From Cryobacterium sp. PH29-G1 (lineage in GTDB: Bacteria; Actinomycetota; Actinomycetes; Actinomycetales; Microbacteriaceae), in assembly GCF_030063365.1 (NCBI RefSeq), contig NZ_JASISY010000001.1:1-64000 (forward strand): a DNA stretch of 64,000 bases, given 5' to 3'. The translations under genes and the position numbers were made by a program. Under the pieces are notes generated by a model that saw only the letters and a list, made by a program, of their open reading frames with translations, had not been told where the DNA came from and did no database searches. Positions 45,827-53,994 of this stretch are shown here, piece by piece. Position 1 is the first letter of the stretch; each line of letters begins with the position of its first letter.

Positions 45827-46792
45827 ATGACAATCACCACGGAGCAGTCAGACTGGTTTTCCGCGACCTTCACGATGATGGTCGACAACGTTGAACGCGT
45901 CGTTCTGGGTAAGCGCCACGTGATCGAGCTCGCTTTCACCGCGATGGTCAGCGAAGGACATCTGTTGCTCGAGGACTATCCGGGCACCGGAAAGACCTCG
46001 CTTGCTCGCGCCATGTCGCAGACCGTGCAGGGCGTCTCCACCCGCATCCAGTTCACCCCCGACCTGTTGCCCGGTGACGTGACCGGAATCACCGTCTACG
46101 ACCAGAAAACCGGCGAGTTCGAATTTCACAGCGGACCGATCTTCGCCAACGTCGTGCTCGCCGACGAGATCAACCGCGCCAGCCCGAAGACCCAGTCGGC
46201 ACTGCTCGAAGCGATGGAAGAGGGCAACGTCACCGTCGACGGCGTAACCCGATCCACCGGCGTGCCCTTTCTGGTCATCGCCACCCAGAACCCGATCGAG
46301 CAGGCCGGAACCTACCGGCTGCCGGAAGCCCAGCTCGACCGGTTCATGATGAAGGCTTCGCTCGGCTACCCCGACCTCGCTGCGACCATCCGCATTCTCG
46401 AGGGCACCGCCGATGTGCGCCACGACCTCGACCCGGTCATCACACCGCAGGCGCTCGTGAGCATGAGCGACGTTGCCCGTGGCGTGTTCGTCAACCCCCT
46501 CGTCTATGACTACATCGGCCGCCTGGTCGAGGCCACGCGGCTGGCCCGTCAGGTGCGCATGGGCGTTAGCGTGCGGGGCGCCCGCGCTCTCACCAAGGCG
46601 GCCAAAACCTGGGCGGTGGCCCACGGCCGCACCTTCGTCACCCCCGATGACGTCAAGGCCCTGGCCGAACAGGTGCTCACGCACCGCATGGTGCTCGACC
46701 CGGAGGCGGAGTTCGACGGCGTCACCGCGAGCGCCGTGATCGGCCAGATTCTGCTCGACGTCGTACCGCCCAGTCGGAGCGACTTGGCGTGA
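45827..46792 (+). CDS. MoxR family AAA ATPase
   Basis: A 321-residue MoxR-type AAA+ ATPase. Walker A is EDYPGTGKTS (49-58), Walker B is VVLADEINRASPKTQSALLEAMEE, sensor 1 is FLVIATQNPIEQAG and sensor 2 is GVSVRGARAL. MoxR proteins act as chaperones that assemble or activate partner complexes, often with DUF58 and transglutaminase-like membrane proteins, just the genes next to it. The GTG start of the DUF58 gene overlaps its stop by 4 bp, so the two are translationally coupled. The ribosome-binding site (AAAGAG) is weak. Confidence 0.95.
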   Translation: MTITTEQSDWFSATFTMMVDNVERVVLGKRHVIELAFTAMVSEGHLLLEDYPGTGKTSLARAMSQTVQGVSTRIQFTPDLLPGDVTGITVYDQKTGEFEFHSGPIFANVVLADEINRASPKTQSALLEAMEEGNVTVDGVTRSTGVPFLVIATQNPIEQAGTYRLPEAQLDRFMMKASLGYPDLAATIRILEGTADVRHDLDPVITPQALVSMSDVARGVFVNPLVYDYIGRLVEATRLARQVRMGVSVRGARALTKAAKTWAVAHGRTFVTPDDVKALAEQVLTHRMVLDPEAEFDGVTASAVIGQILLDVVPPSRSDLA

Positions 46793-48195
46793 GCTTTCAC
46801 ACCGAATCGCGGCGCGCACTGACATCGACTCAGTCGCGCACCTCAACCCAGACCCGGTCTGCCACGCATACCCGGTATTCGACGACCCACACGAACTTCT
46901 CCGGGCGCACCCGCGCCTCGAAGACGTCGATTCTCGTGGGCGCGGTCGTGCTCTGGATGCGCGTGTCGCGCACGGTGCGAAACGGTGTGCAGGCATCCGT
47001 CGCATGGGTCGGAGAAACGGTCACCCCGGCCGGCTGGGTTGTGGTCGCCGCCGCGATCGTGCTGCTGCCGCTCGGCCTGGTGCTCGGCTGGACCGAACTG
47101 ATCGTGACTGGCTGGGTGGCGGTCGCCCTTATTCTGATCTCGCTGCCATTTCTGGCCGGCGGGCGCGCCTATAGCGTCAACTTCGTGCTGCCGTTCGACC
47201 GGATCGTTGCCGGGTCCGAGGTGCTCGGCACCCTCACCGTCACCAACGTTTCCAAGCGGCTCGAGCTGCCCGGTCGCGTTGACGTTCCCATCGGCGAGGG
47301 ACTAGCGGATGTTTACGTGCCGCTACTGCGTTCCGGCCAGGTTCACGAAGAGCAGGTGCGCGTGCCCGCCTACCGCCGCGGAATCATCGATGTGGGCCCG
47401 GTCACGACCGTGCGCAGCGACCCGCTCGGCGTGCTCGGGCGTGAAGTGGCCTGGGCCGATGTCAACCGCCTGTTCGTGCACCCGGTGACAGTGTCGATCC
47501 CCAGCACCAGCGCGGGTTTTGTGCGCGACCTCGAAGGAAACCCGACGAGCGACATCGTTGATTCTGACATCTCGTTTCACGCTATTCGCGAGTATGCCCC
47601 GGGCGACGGACAGCGACACATCCATTGGAAGTCCACCGCGAAGACCGGCAAGCTCATGGTGCGGCAGTTCGAAGAGAGCCGTCGCTCGCGTCTGGCGATC
47701 GTCTTGAGCCGGAACGCGGCGGAGTACGCCTCCGCTGACGAATTCGAGATGGCGGTCAGCGCAGCGGGCTCGCTCGGTGTGCGTGCCATTCGCGATGGCC
47801 GTGACCTGGCCGTTGTGGCCAGTGCCGAGATTCCCGATATCGTGCGCGGCAGCATCCGTTCGGTGCGCAGCCTCAGCGTGGTGTCGACGCGCACCCTGCT
47901 CGACGAACTGACCGCGATCGAGGTCAGCCCGCACGCTATGAACGTCGAAGACGTTTGTGTGCTTGCGGCGCAGGTGGTGCCCGACCTGTCGATCGCCTTT
48001 GTCGTGTGCGGCTCGACGATGACCGCCAGGCGCCTGCAGGCACTCGCACTGAAATTTGCCGACAATGTGCAGGTCGTGGCCGTTCTGTGCAACCCCGATG
48101 AGCAGCCGAGCTTTCGTGATCTCGCCGGCACGAGCGTGCTCACCATCGGCGTGCTCGATGATTTTCGTTCCCTACTGAGCCGGCGAGCGTCATGA
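46789..48195 (+). CDS. DUF58 domain membrane protein
   Basis: A 468-residue protein. A Ser/Thr/Arg-rich N-terminal stretch of about 47 residues comes first, unusual for the family. Two adjacent membrane segments (about 80-125) follow, then a beta-rich part (VNFVLPFDRIVAGSEVLGTLTVTN). The DUF58 signature SDISFHAIREYAPGDGQRHIHWKSTAKTGKLMVRQFEE is at about 255-295, and a vWA-like C-terminal region follows. It partners MoxR ATPases in many bacteria. It overlaps the genes on both sides by 4 bp (GTGA and ATGA), so expression of the three is tightly coupled. Confidence 0.93.
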   Translation: MSFHTESRRALTSTQSRTSTQTRSATHTRYSTTHTNFSGRTRASKTSILVGAVVLWMRVSRTVRNGVQASVAWVGETVTPAGWVVVAAAIVLLPLGLVLGWTELIVTGWVAVALILISLPFLAGGRAYSVNFVLPFDRIVAGSEVLGTLTVTNVSKRLELPGRVDVPIGEGLADVYVPLLRSGQVHEEQVRVPAYRRGIIDVGPVTTVRSDPLGVLGREVAWADVNRLFVHPVTVSIPSTSAGFVRDLEGNPTSDIVDSDISFHAIREYAPGDGQRHIHWKSTAKTGKLMVRQFEESRRSRLAIVLSRNAAEYASADEFEMAVSAAGSLGVRAIRDGRDLAVVASAEIPDIVRGSIRSVRSLSVVSTRTLLDELTAIEVSPHAMNVEDVCVLAAQVVPDLSIAFVVCGSTMTARRLQALALKFADNVQVVAVLCNPDEQPSFRDLAGTSVLTIGVLDDFRSLLSRRAS

Positions 48196-50855
48196 GCGCG
48201 CCCGAAACGCCCGTGTCGCGGGGGACGAGTCGCCCCGCGACCGGATCGATCCGCCTGACCCGGCCGCGCCGGGCGCCCGGCGGCCGTCGCCGTGCCCTCG
48301 TGATCAACGCTCTGTTCCTGGTGGCGATGATGCTCGTGGCCGTCTGGGCCGCCTGGCCGATCTACCAGGACGTGAGCTACCTGATCATGGCGGGTGGAGC
48401 GATCACGGCCGGACTAGCACTGGCCTGGCTCGGTGCGCGGCGAGGTTGGTCGTGGTTCACCGTGCTGCTGGTGACCCTCGGCGCCTACTTGCTGTTGGGC
48501 GTGCCGCTCGCGGCGCCGACCGCGCTCACGAGCGTGCCGACTGCGTTCGGCGGATTGCTCGATCTGGTGACCGCCACGGTGTTCAGCTGGAAAGAACTCG
48601 TCACGATCCAACTACCGGTCGGGTCGTACCAGACCCTGCTCGTGCCGGCCTTTTTCTTGTTTCTTGGCGGCACCACGCTCGCCCTGTCGCTGGCCTGGCG
48701 CGGCGGCCGACTCTATGCGCTCGCGGTTCCCCTCCTCTTTGCCGTGCAGCTGTTCGGCCTGGTGTTCGGCTCCAGCGCCGTGAGCGTTCCGGTGACCGTG
48801 CTCGGCGTCAGCGTGGCGGCACCGCGCGAAAGCCTGATCGGTCTGGCCGCTCTGCTGCTCGGCTTCGGGTTTCTGGCCTGGCGCACCCACCTCGCGCGCA
48901 CCGCGGCGCTCAATTTGGCGGCACGCAACAGCGGAGTGCGACGCACTCGAGGTGGCCTGGGCGGTCGAGTGCGCCGGGCAGCGCTCGCCGGGGGAGTGCT
49001 CGTGCTCGCTATCGGAGTCACCCTCGGTGGCCTGTCGATGGTTACCGCCAGCCCGACCCGCGAGGTGCTGCGCACCAGCATCGACCCGACCGTCGAGCTG
49101 CGCGAGTATGTCAGCCCGCTCAGCCAGTACCGCAGTTATTTCAGCGCCGATCGGTACAACACCGAACTGTTCACGGTAACCACCGACGCTGGGGCGGACG
49201 ACAGGGCGTCGCGCGTGCGCCTCGCCGTACTCAGCTACTACGACGGCGAGGTCTTTCGGGTCGTGAACCCCGCTGCGGGGCAGAGCGACCAATCCACCGC
49301 TTTTGCCCGGGTACCGCACGCGCGCGGTGCCGGCGCCGACCGCACCACGACCACATTTGAGATCGCCGGGTATTCCGGCGTGTGGCTGCCGGGGACCGTG
49401 GCGCTGTCGAGCATCCGCTTTGCCGGTGATCGCGGCTCAGTACTCAGCGACGGATTTTTCTACAACGCGGGCACGGCATCCGGCATTGCGCTCAACCCCC
49501 TCACAAGCGGCGATCGCTATACGATTCTCGCGCCGCAGCAAGCGGATGCGACGGACCTGGCCGGTCTCGCCAGCCCGACCGGTGATTCGATGGATGATTC
49601 GATCGGCGATTCGGCTGGTGATTCGATCGGCGACTCTGTGATTCCGCAGAGTCTGGTCGACTGGGTCGACGCCCAGGCGGTGACCCGGGACGGGGCCGGG
49701 CTGGCCGAACTCGTGACGCGGCTGCGCGAGCGCGGCTATCTCAGCCACGCCCTGACCGTGCCGGCCGCAAACTCCTGGACCACCGACCTGGCCGGCTATC
49801 AGTTCTCGCCGAGCCTGTCCGGGCACTCGGTGGCACGAATCGACGACCTATTCACCGCGCTGCTCGACAAACAAAACAGCACGACCGCCACTGAGAACTC
49901 CCAGTTGGTGGCGGCGATCGGTGATGACGAACAATTCGCTGTCGCCGCGGCACTGCTCGCCCGCCAGCTCGGGTTCACCTCCCGGGTGGTGGTGGGGTTT
50001 GCTCTCGGTGCGGATGAAACCACCGGTTCGGCTGCGCCCGGTGCCTGCCAGCAGGGCGTCTGCTCCGGTCGAAATATCGAGGCCTGGGTGGAAGTGTCCA
50101 GCGGCGATGATCGCTGGGTCACCGTCGACGCGACCCCGCAGTTTCAGAACGCGTTGTCGCCCATCGACGACCTCACCCGCGACCCGCAGTACAACACCGA
50201 GGTCATCGTCGAGGGCGCCGCCGAGCAGCGCGCGCCGGAGGCTAACCCGGCCAGCGGAGAAGACCAGCAGGAGCAGGAAGCGGACAGCGGCCCCGACCTG
50301 GCCTGGCTGTTTACGATCCTCAAGATCGGGGGCATCAGCCTGGCCGTGCTGATGGCGATCAGCACGCCCTTTCTGGTCATTCTGGGAGCAAAACTGGCGC
50401 GTCGACGCGCCAGAGGGCGCTCCGTTGACCCGGCGGCCCGGGTTGCCGGCGGCTGGGACGAATACATCGACGCCGCTGTTGACCGTGGCCTCGCCGATCA
50501 AGGCACCATGACGCGGATCGAGATCGCGTCGCACTACCAATCGGTCGGCGGCGCTCAACTCGCCAGACTCGCTGACCAAGCCATCTTCGGTCCGATCCCT
50601 CCGCACGTCTCGGAGAGCGATGCCTTCTGGGCACTCGTCACTGCCGAACGTGCCGGCCTCGCCGCGAGCGGTACCCGGTGGCAACGCCTGCGCGCCGCTG
50701 TCTCGCTGCGTTCCTTTTCTCGGCTGGTTGATGCCCGCCGACTCTTCACTTTTCGACCCAGCGCAACTAGACGCGACGTCACCATCGCGCGCCCGAACCG
50801 GCGCGACACCAGCAGATTGGGGGAGCGGCCGCCTACCAGCGGACGCGAATCATAA
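48192..50855 (+). CDS. Transglutaminase-like (TgpA-type) membrane protein with degenerate catalytic residues
   Basis: An 887-residue protein with about seven membrane segments in residues 35-300, an extracytoplasmic part to about 690, one more membrane segment near 700-730 and a cytosolic C-terminus. The transglutaminase-like fold is at about 570-650. At the place of the catalytic Cys (normally GxCxxFA) it reads GDDEQFA (577-583, D579). The His of HAWVE is E630 (EAWVE). Only the Asp (D646, VDATP) is kept. It therefore probably lacks transglutaminase or protease activity. A short repeat (DDSIGDSAGDSIGDS) lies in an outer loop. It is the TGM component of the PFNA-like operon. Confidence 0.9.
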   Translation: MSAPETPVSRGTSRPATGSIRLTRPRRAPGGRRRALVINALFLVAMMLVAVWAAWPIYQDVSYLIMAGGAITAGLALAWLGARRGWSWFTVLLVTLGAYLLLGVPLAAPTALTSVPTAFGGLLDLVTATVFSWKELVTIQLPVGSYQTLLVPAFFLFLGGTTLALSLAWRGGRLYALAVPLLFAVQLFGLVFGSSAVSVPVTVLGVSVAAPRESLIGLAALLLGFGFLAWRTHLARTAALNLAARNSGVRRTRGGLGGRVRRAALAGGVLVLAIGVTLGGLSMVTASPTREVLRTSIDPTVELREYVSPLSQYRSYFSADRYNTELFTVTTDAGADDRASRVRLAVLSYYDGEVFRVVNPAAGQSDQSTAFARVPHARGAGADRTTTTFEIAGYSGVWLPGTVALSSIRFAGDRGSVLSDGFFYNAGTASGIALNPLTSGDRYTILAPQQADATDLAGLASPTGDSMDDSIGDSAGDSIGDSVIPQSLVDWVDAQAVTRDGAGLAELVTRLRERGYLSHALTVPAANSWTTDLAGYQFSPSLSGHSVARIDDLFTALLDKQNSTTATENSQLVAAIGDDEQFAVAAALLARQLGFTSRVVVGFALGADETTGSAAPGACQQGVCSGRNIEAWVEVSSGDDRWVTVDATPQFQNALSPIDDLTRDPQYNTEVIVEGAAEQRAPEANPASGEDQQEQEADSGPDLAWLFTILKIGGISLAVLMAISTPFLVILGAKLARRRARGRSVDPAARVAGGWDEYIDAAVDRGLADQGTMTRIEIASHYQSVGGAQLARLADQAIFGPIPPHVSESDAFWALVTAERAGLAASGTRWQRLRAAVSLRSFSRLVDARRLFTFRPSATRRDVTIARPNRRDTSRLGERPPTSGRES

Positions 50856-52343
50856 ATGTATGAATCATCTGGAGTGTTGATCTCGGTCATCGTGGTGGCA
50901 GTGCTGCTCGGCATCGGCGGGTACGTGTTCTCGTCGATCGCGCTCGGCAAGACGTTTGTCAAGCTCGGGGAACAAGCGTGGAAGGGCTGGGTGCCGGTCG
51001 TAAACACGATCACCGTGTTGGAACTCGGTCGCTATTCGGCGCTGTGGGTCATTGGTCTCCTCATTCCTGTCGCGAACCTCGTTGCCCTGGTCGTCTTCAT
51101 CATGGCGGTCAATAACGTCAACCGACGATTGGGTTATGGCGGTGGATTCACGGTGCTCTATCTGCTCGTCTATCCGATCTGGGTCGGCATTCTCGGGTTC
51201 GGAAATTCTGTGGATACCGGCTGGCTGCCCGCAACGGCTGCCACCGGGTATGTTCCGTTTGCACCGGTCGCCCCGCAGCCGTGGGCACCGCAGCCGGCAG
51301 CGCCGCAGTATGTAGCCGCACAGCCTGCAGCACCGCATTCGACAACGCAGCAGTCAGCAGAACAGCCGATCGCCGCGTTTGCGCCCATGCCGCCGGTTCC
51401 CCCCGCCACGCGCGCTGCCGCACCGCTGCCCCCAGCACCGGCCGCCGCGGTTCCGGTTCCGGTTGCGGCGCCGGCAGTGCGCGATCGGCCCGTCGGACCG
51501 CCGCCGTTCTACGTGAGCGCCCCGCCGATTGCTGCGGTAGCGCCTGCTCCGCCTACGCCGCCAGCCCCGCCGGTCGTTTCAGTGCCCCCGGCTCCATCCG
51601 CACCCCCGGCACCCCCGGCACCCCCAGCACCCCCAGCCCCGGTCGTTTCAGTGCCGCCGGCTCCGCCCGCACCCCCGGCACCGCCAGCACTCCCAGCCCC
51701 GGTCGTTTCAGCGCCGCCGGCACCGCCTGTGGTTTCAGCACCGCCTGCCCTACCTGCCTTTCCCACGCCGGTCGATTCGGCCCCGCAGGCACCGCCTGTT
51801 TCGTCGGCCCCGCCCGCACCACCGACACCGCCCGCACCACCGGTACCCCCCGCGGAAACGCAGGCTGCGTTCGCGGCACCGTTCGCGGCACCGTTCGCGG
51901 CACCGACTGCGGCACCGACTGCGCCACCGACTGCGGCACCCCCGACACCAGACGCCGACAGCCCAGCTTCCGAGGACGACTTCGATGAGACCATGATCGT
52001 GGTGCGTCGCATGAGGCCGTGGACTCTGGAAACCGAACATGGCCTGAAGATTTCGCTCACCAAACCGGTCGTGCTGCTGGGACGCAACCCCGCGCGGGGC
52101 GACGCGCATCCGGAAGCGCAGTTGGTTTTGCTGCCCGACCCCGGCAAGACGGTCTCGAAAACGCACGCTCGCCTCGACTTTGTCGAGGGCGCCTGGGGAA
52201 TTCGTGATCTGCAGTCGACCAACGGTGTTGTCCTCATCGACGGCGGTGGCATCGAGAACGAACTCGATGCGGGTGCCAGCGCGGCCTTGACCGACCGATT
52301 CCTGCTCGGCGAGCTCGCGGCGCGCATCTATCTGGAGGCCTGA
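50856..52343 (+). CDS. Membrane protein with Pro/Ala-rich linker and FHA domain
   Basis: A 495-residue protein. Residues 1-130 hold about four membrane helices of the type of small DUF5684-like proteins (FVKLGEQAWKGWVPVVNTITVLELG). A very long Pro/Ala-rich linker follows (about 135-370, PAPPAPPAP-like repeats). The FHA domain at about 395-495 has VVLLGRNP, the phosphothreonine-binding KTVSKTHARL and DLQSTNGVVL. Just before it stands DDFDETMIVVRRMRPW, which resembles the pT docking motif found also in the gene at 53199. FHA domains bind phosphothreonine peptides, so this protein probably reads the kinase signal. It starts directly after the previous stop. Confidence 0.9.
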   Translation: MYESSGVLISVIVVAVLLGIGGYVFSSIALGKTFVKLGEQAWKGWVPVVNTITVLELGRYSALWVIGLLIPVANLVALVVFIMAVNNVNRRLGYGGGFTVLYLLVYPIWVGILGFGNSVDTGWLPATAATGYVPFAPVAPQPWAPQPAAPQYVAAQPAAPHSTTQQSAEQPIAAFAPMPPVPPATRAAAPLPPAPAAAVPVPVAAPAVRDRPVGPPPFYVSAPPIAAVAPAPPTPPAPPVVSVPPAPSAPPAPPAPPAPPAPVVSVPPAPPAPPAPPALPAPVVSAPPAPPVVSAPPALPAFPTPVDSAPQAPPVSSAPPAPPTPPAPPVPPAETQAAFAAPFAAPFAAPTAAPTAPPTAAPPTPDADSPASEDDFDETMIVVRRMRPWTLETEHGLKISLTKPVVLLGRNPARGDAHPEAQLVLLPDPGKTVSKTHARLDFVEGAWGIRDLQSTNGVVLIDGGGIENELDAGASAALTDRFLLGELAARIYLEA

Positions 52344-52345
52344 CT

Positions 52346-53212
52346 ATGAGTGAGGCGGCCGAGCGGCGATCTACGAGTTCCGGGGTGTCGCTGCGCTGCG
52401 GTTTTCGCACCGACGTTGGTCACAAGCGGAACGAGAACGAAGACTCCCTGCTGGCGGAGGCGCCGGTGTTCATCGTCGCTGATGGAATGGGCGGACTCGA
52501 AGCCGGACACCGCGCCAGCGCTGCGGTCATCGCCGAGTTTCAGAGCTGCGTTGCCCGCAGCGGCGTGCCGGCCGGAGACGTCGTGGCGGCGGTCGAACGC
52601 GCCCATACCGGGGTTGGTGCCGTCTCGGATTCGACCGTTCGTGGCGCTGGGAGCACGCTGACCGGCGTGGTGCTCATCGATCACGAAGATTCGCCGCAGT
52701 GGCTCATCATGAACGTGGGCGACTCCCGCGTCTACCGTCTGCACGGTGGAGAATTCCACCAGCTCACCGTGGATCATTCCCTCGCCCAGGAACTCATCGA
52801 CGCGGGGTCGCTGCTGAAAGCGGATATCGCCACCTTCGCCCGCAAAAACGTCATCACCCGGGCCATGGGTGCACAGAACAGCACCGCGGACTATTGGCTG
52901 CGTCCGGTCATTACCGGCGAACGCCTGCTCGTGTGCTCCGACGGGCTCAGTGGCGAACTCTCCGATGAGGCCATCAAGGCCGGTCTGACGCTCGGCGGCA
53001 CCACGCAACAAACGGCCGACCTGCTGCTCGCCGGCGCCCTCGAACACGGCGGCCGCGACAATATTTCGCTGATCGTGATCGATGTCATCGCCGGCGGGGT
53101 CGGTTCGTGGCACGGCATTTCGTTCGACGGTGACGACCAGTCGGACACCATCGATACCCGCAACGACGATACTCGACCGGTGAAACGCGGGGGCCGCAAT
53201 GCCGCCGAGTGA
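52346..53212 (+). CDS. PP2C-type protein phosphatase (PrpC-like)
   Basis: A 288-residue Ser/Thr phosphatase. Metal-binding motifs are RTDVGHKRNENEDS (first Asp and Glu), VFIVADGMGG (about 47-56), GSTLTGVVL and the C-terminal LLVCSDGLSGELSDEAI and HGGRDNISLIVIDVI. All key aspartates are present, so it should be active and reverse the kinase. It is cytosolic. GGAGG lies 9 bases before the ATG and two bases separate it from the FHA gene. It overlaps the next gene by 14 bp. Confidence 0.95.
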   Translation: MSEAAERRSTSSGVSLRCGFRTDVGHKRNENEDSLLAEAPVFIVADGMGGLEAGHRASAAVIAEFQSCVARSGVPAGDVVAAVERAHTGVGAVSDSTVRGAGSTLTGVVLIDHEDSPQWLIMNVGDSRVYRLHGGEFHQLTVDHSLAQELIDAGSLLKADIATFARKNVITRAMGAQNSTADYWLRPVITGERLLVCSDGLSGELSDEAIKAGLTLGGTTQQTADLLLAGALEHGGRDNISLIVIDVIAGGVGSWHGISFDGDDQSDTIDTRNDDTRPVKRGGRNAAE

Positions 53213-53918
53213 TCCGGCCCGGGTGCCAGACAAGCCAGACGAGCCAGACGAGCCAGACGAGCCAGACGAGCCAGACGAGCCAGACGAGCCCGACGAGCCC
53301 GACGAGCCCGACGAGCCCGACGAGCCCGACGAGCCCGACGAACCTGACGACGATGACACGCGCATCGTACGGCGCGAGAGTGAAGAACACACCCGCGTCG
53401 TGGTGCGCAGCACTGATGACAACACTCAACGTGCGGCACGGCCGAGGCGGCAAACCCTCACCGGAACGGCCTCGAAACCAGAACGTGACACCGCGTCGGC
53501 AGGCTCCGACTCCTGCGATGAGACCGCGGATGAGGCCACAGTGCGGTCCTCGAGGGGAAGCTCCGCCGACGATACGCGACTCAGCACGGCACGGGCGGCC
53601 GCGTCAGCGCCCACTCCCGTGGTCGATGCGCTGCAACGCCGGTATGAGCCGCCATCGATGCCGAGCGGGGGGAGTGTGCGCTATGCCGCCCGGCCCACAC
53701 CGGCGATCGTTGAGCCGAAGGTGCCGGCGAGCGTGACCGATTCGGTGCCGGATCTGGCCCGCATCCGTTTGGCCGATGCGGCCGCCGAGATTCGCCGGCG
53801 GGCGGCGGCAACGGCCCGTCGCCGGCGCCGACTCACCCTGGTCGCGATCATCTCGAGCACCGTAGTGGTGTTGCTCGCCGCCGCAGCGTTCGTCGTCTTC
53901 ATCGTTTTCAACTGGTGA
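53199..53918 (+). CDS. Pro-Asp-Glu repeat protein with C-terminal membrane anchor
   Basis: A 239-residue protein. The N-terminus has 14 Pro-Asp-X units (12 of them PDE), encoded by a 9-bp minisatellite. DDDTRIVRR and EEHTRVVVR follow directly. Both carry a threonine in a T-x-(I/V)-V context like the motif before the FHA domain of the neighbour, and could be kinase targets bound by FHA. A low-complexity middle part leads to a basic RRRAAATARRRRR stretch and a single membrane segment at the C-terminus (about 213-238). The topology is thus cytosolic with a tail anchor. I do not recognise a family. It overlaps the phosphatase gene by 14 bp. Confidence 0.82.
   Translation: MPPSDPARVPDKPDEPDEPDEPDEPDEPDEPDEPDEPDEPDEPDEPDEPDDDDTRIVRRESEEHTRVVVRSTDDNTQRAARPRRQTLTGTASKPERDTASAGSDSCDETADEATVRSSRGSSADDTRLSTARAAASAPTPVVDALQRRYEPPSMPSGGSVRYAARPTPAIVEPKVPASVTDSVPDLARIRLADAAAEIRRRAAATARRRRRLTLVAIISSTVVVLLAAAAFVVFIVFNW
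53226..53351 (+). repeat. 9-bp minisatellite, 14 units
   Basis: Fourteen 9-bp units encode Pro-Asp-Lys, 12 Pro-Asp-Glu and Pro-Asp-Asp. The first seven units use CCA for Pro, the next six use CCC and the last CCT, so the array grew in two blocks. The unit keeps the frame, so length changes would alter only the acidic arm. Confidence 0.95.
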
Positions 53919-53994
53919 CTGCCGGCGGCCGGCCGCAGTATCCCCACCTATTTCAACTTTCCACCAGCACCAAATAGCCAGGAGCCACATTCTC

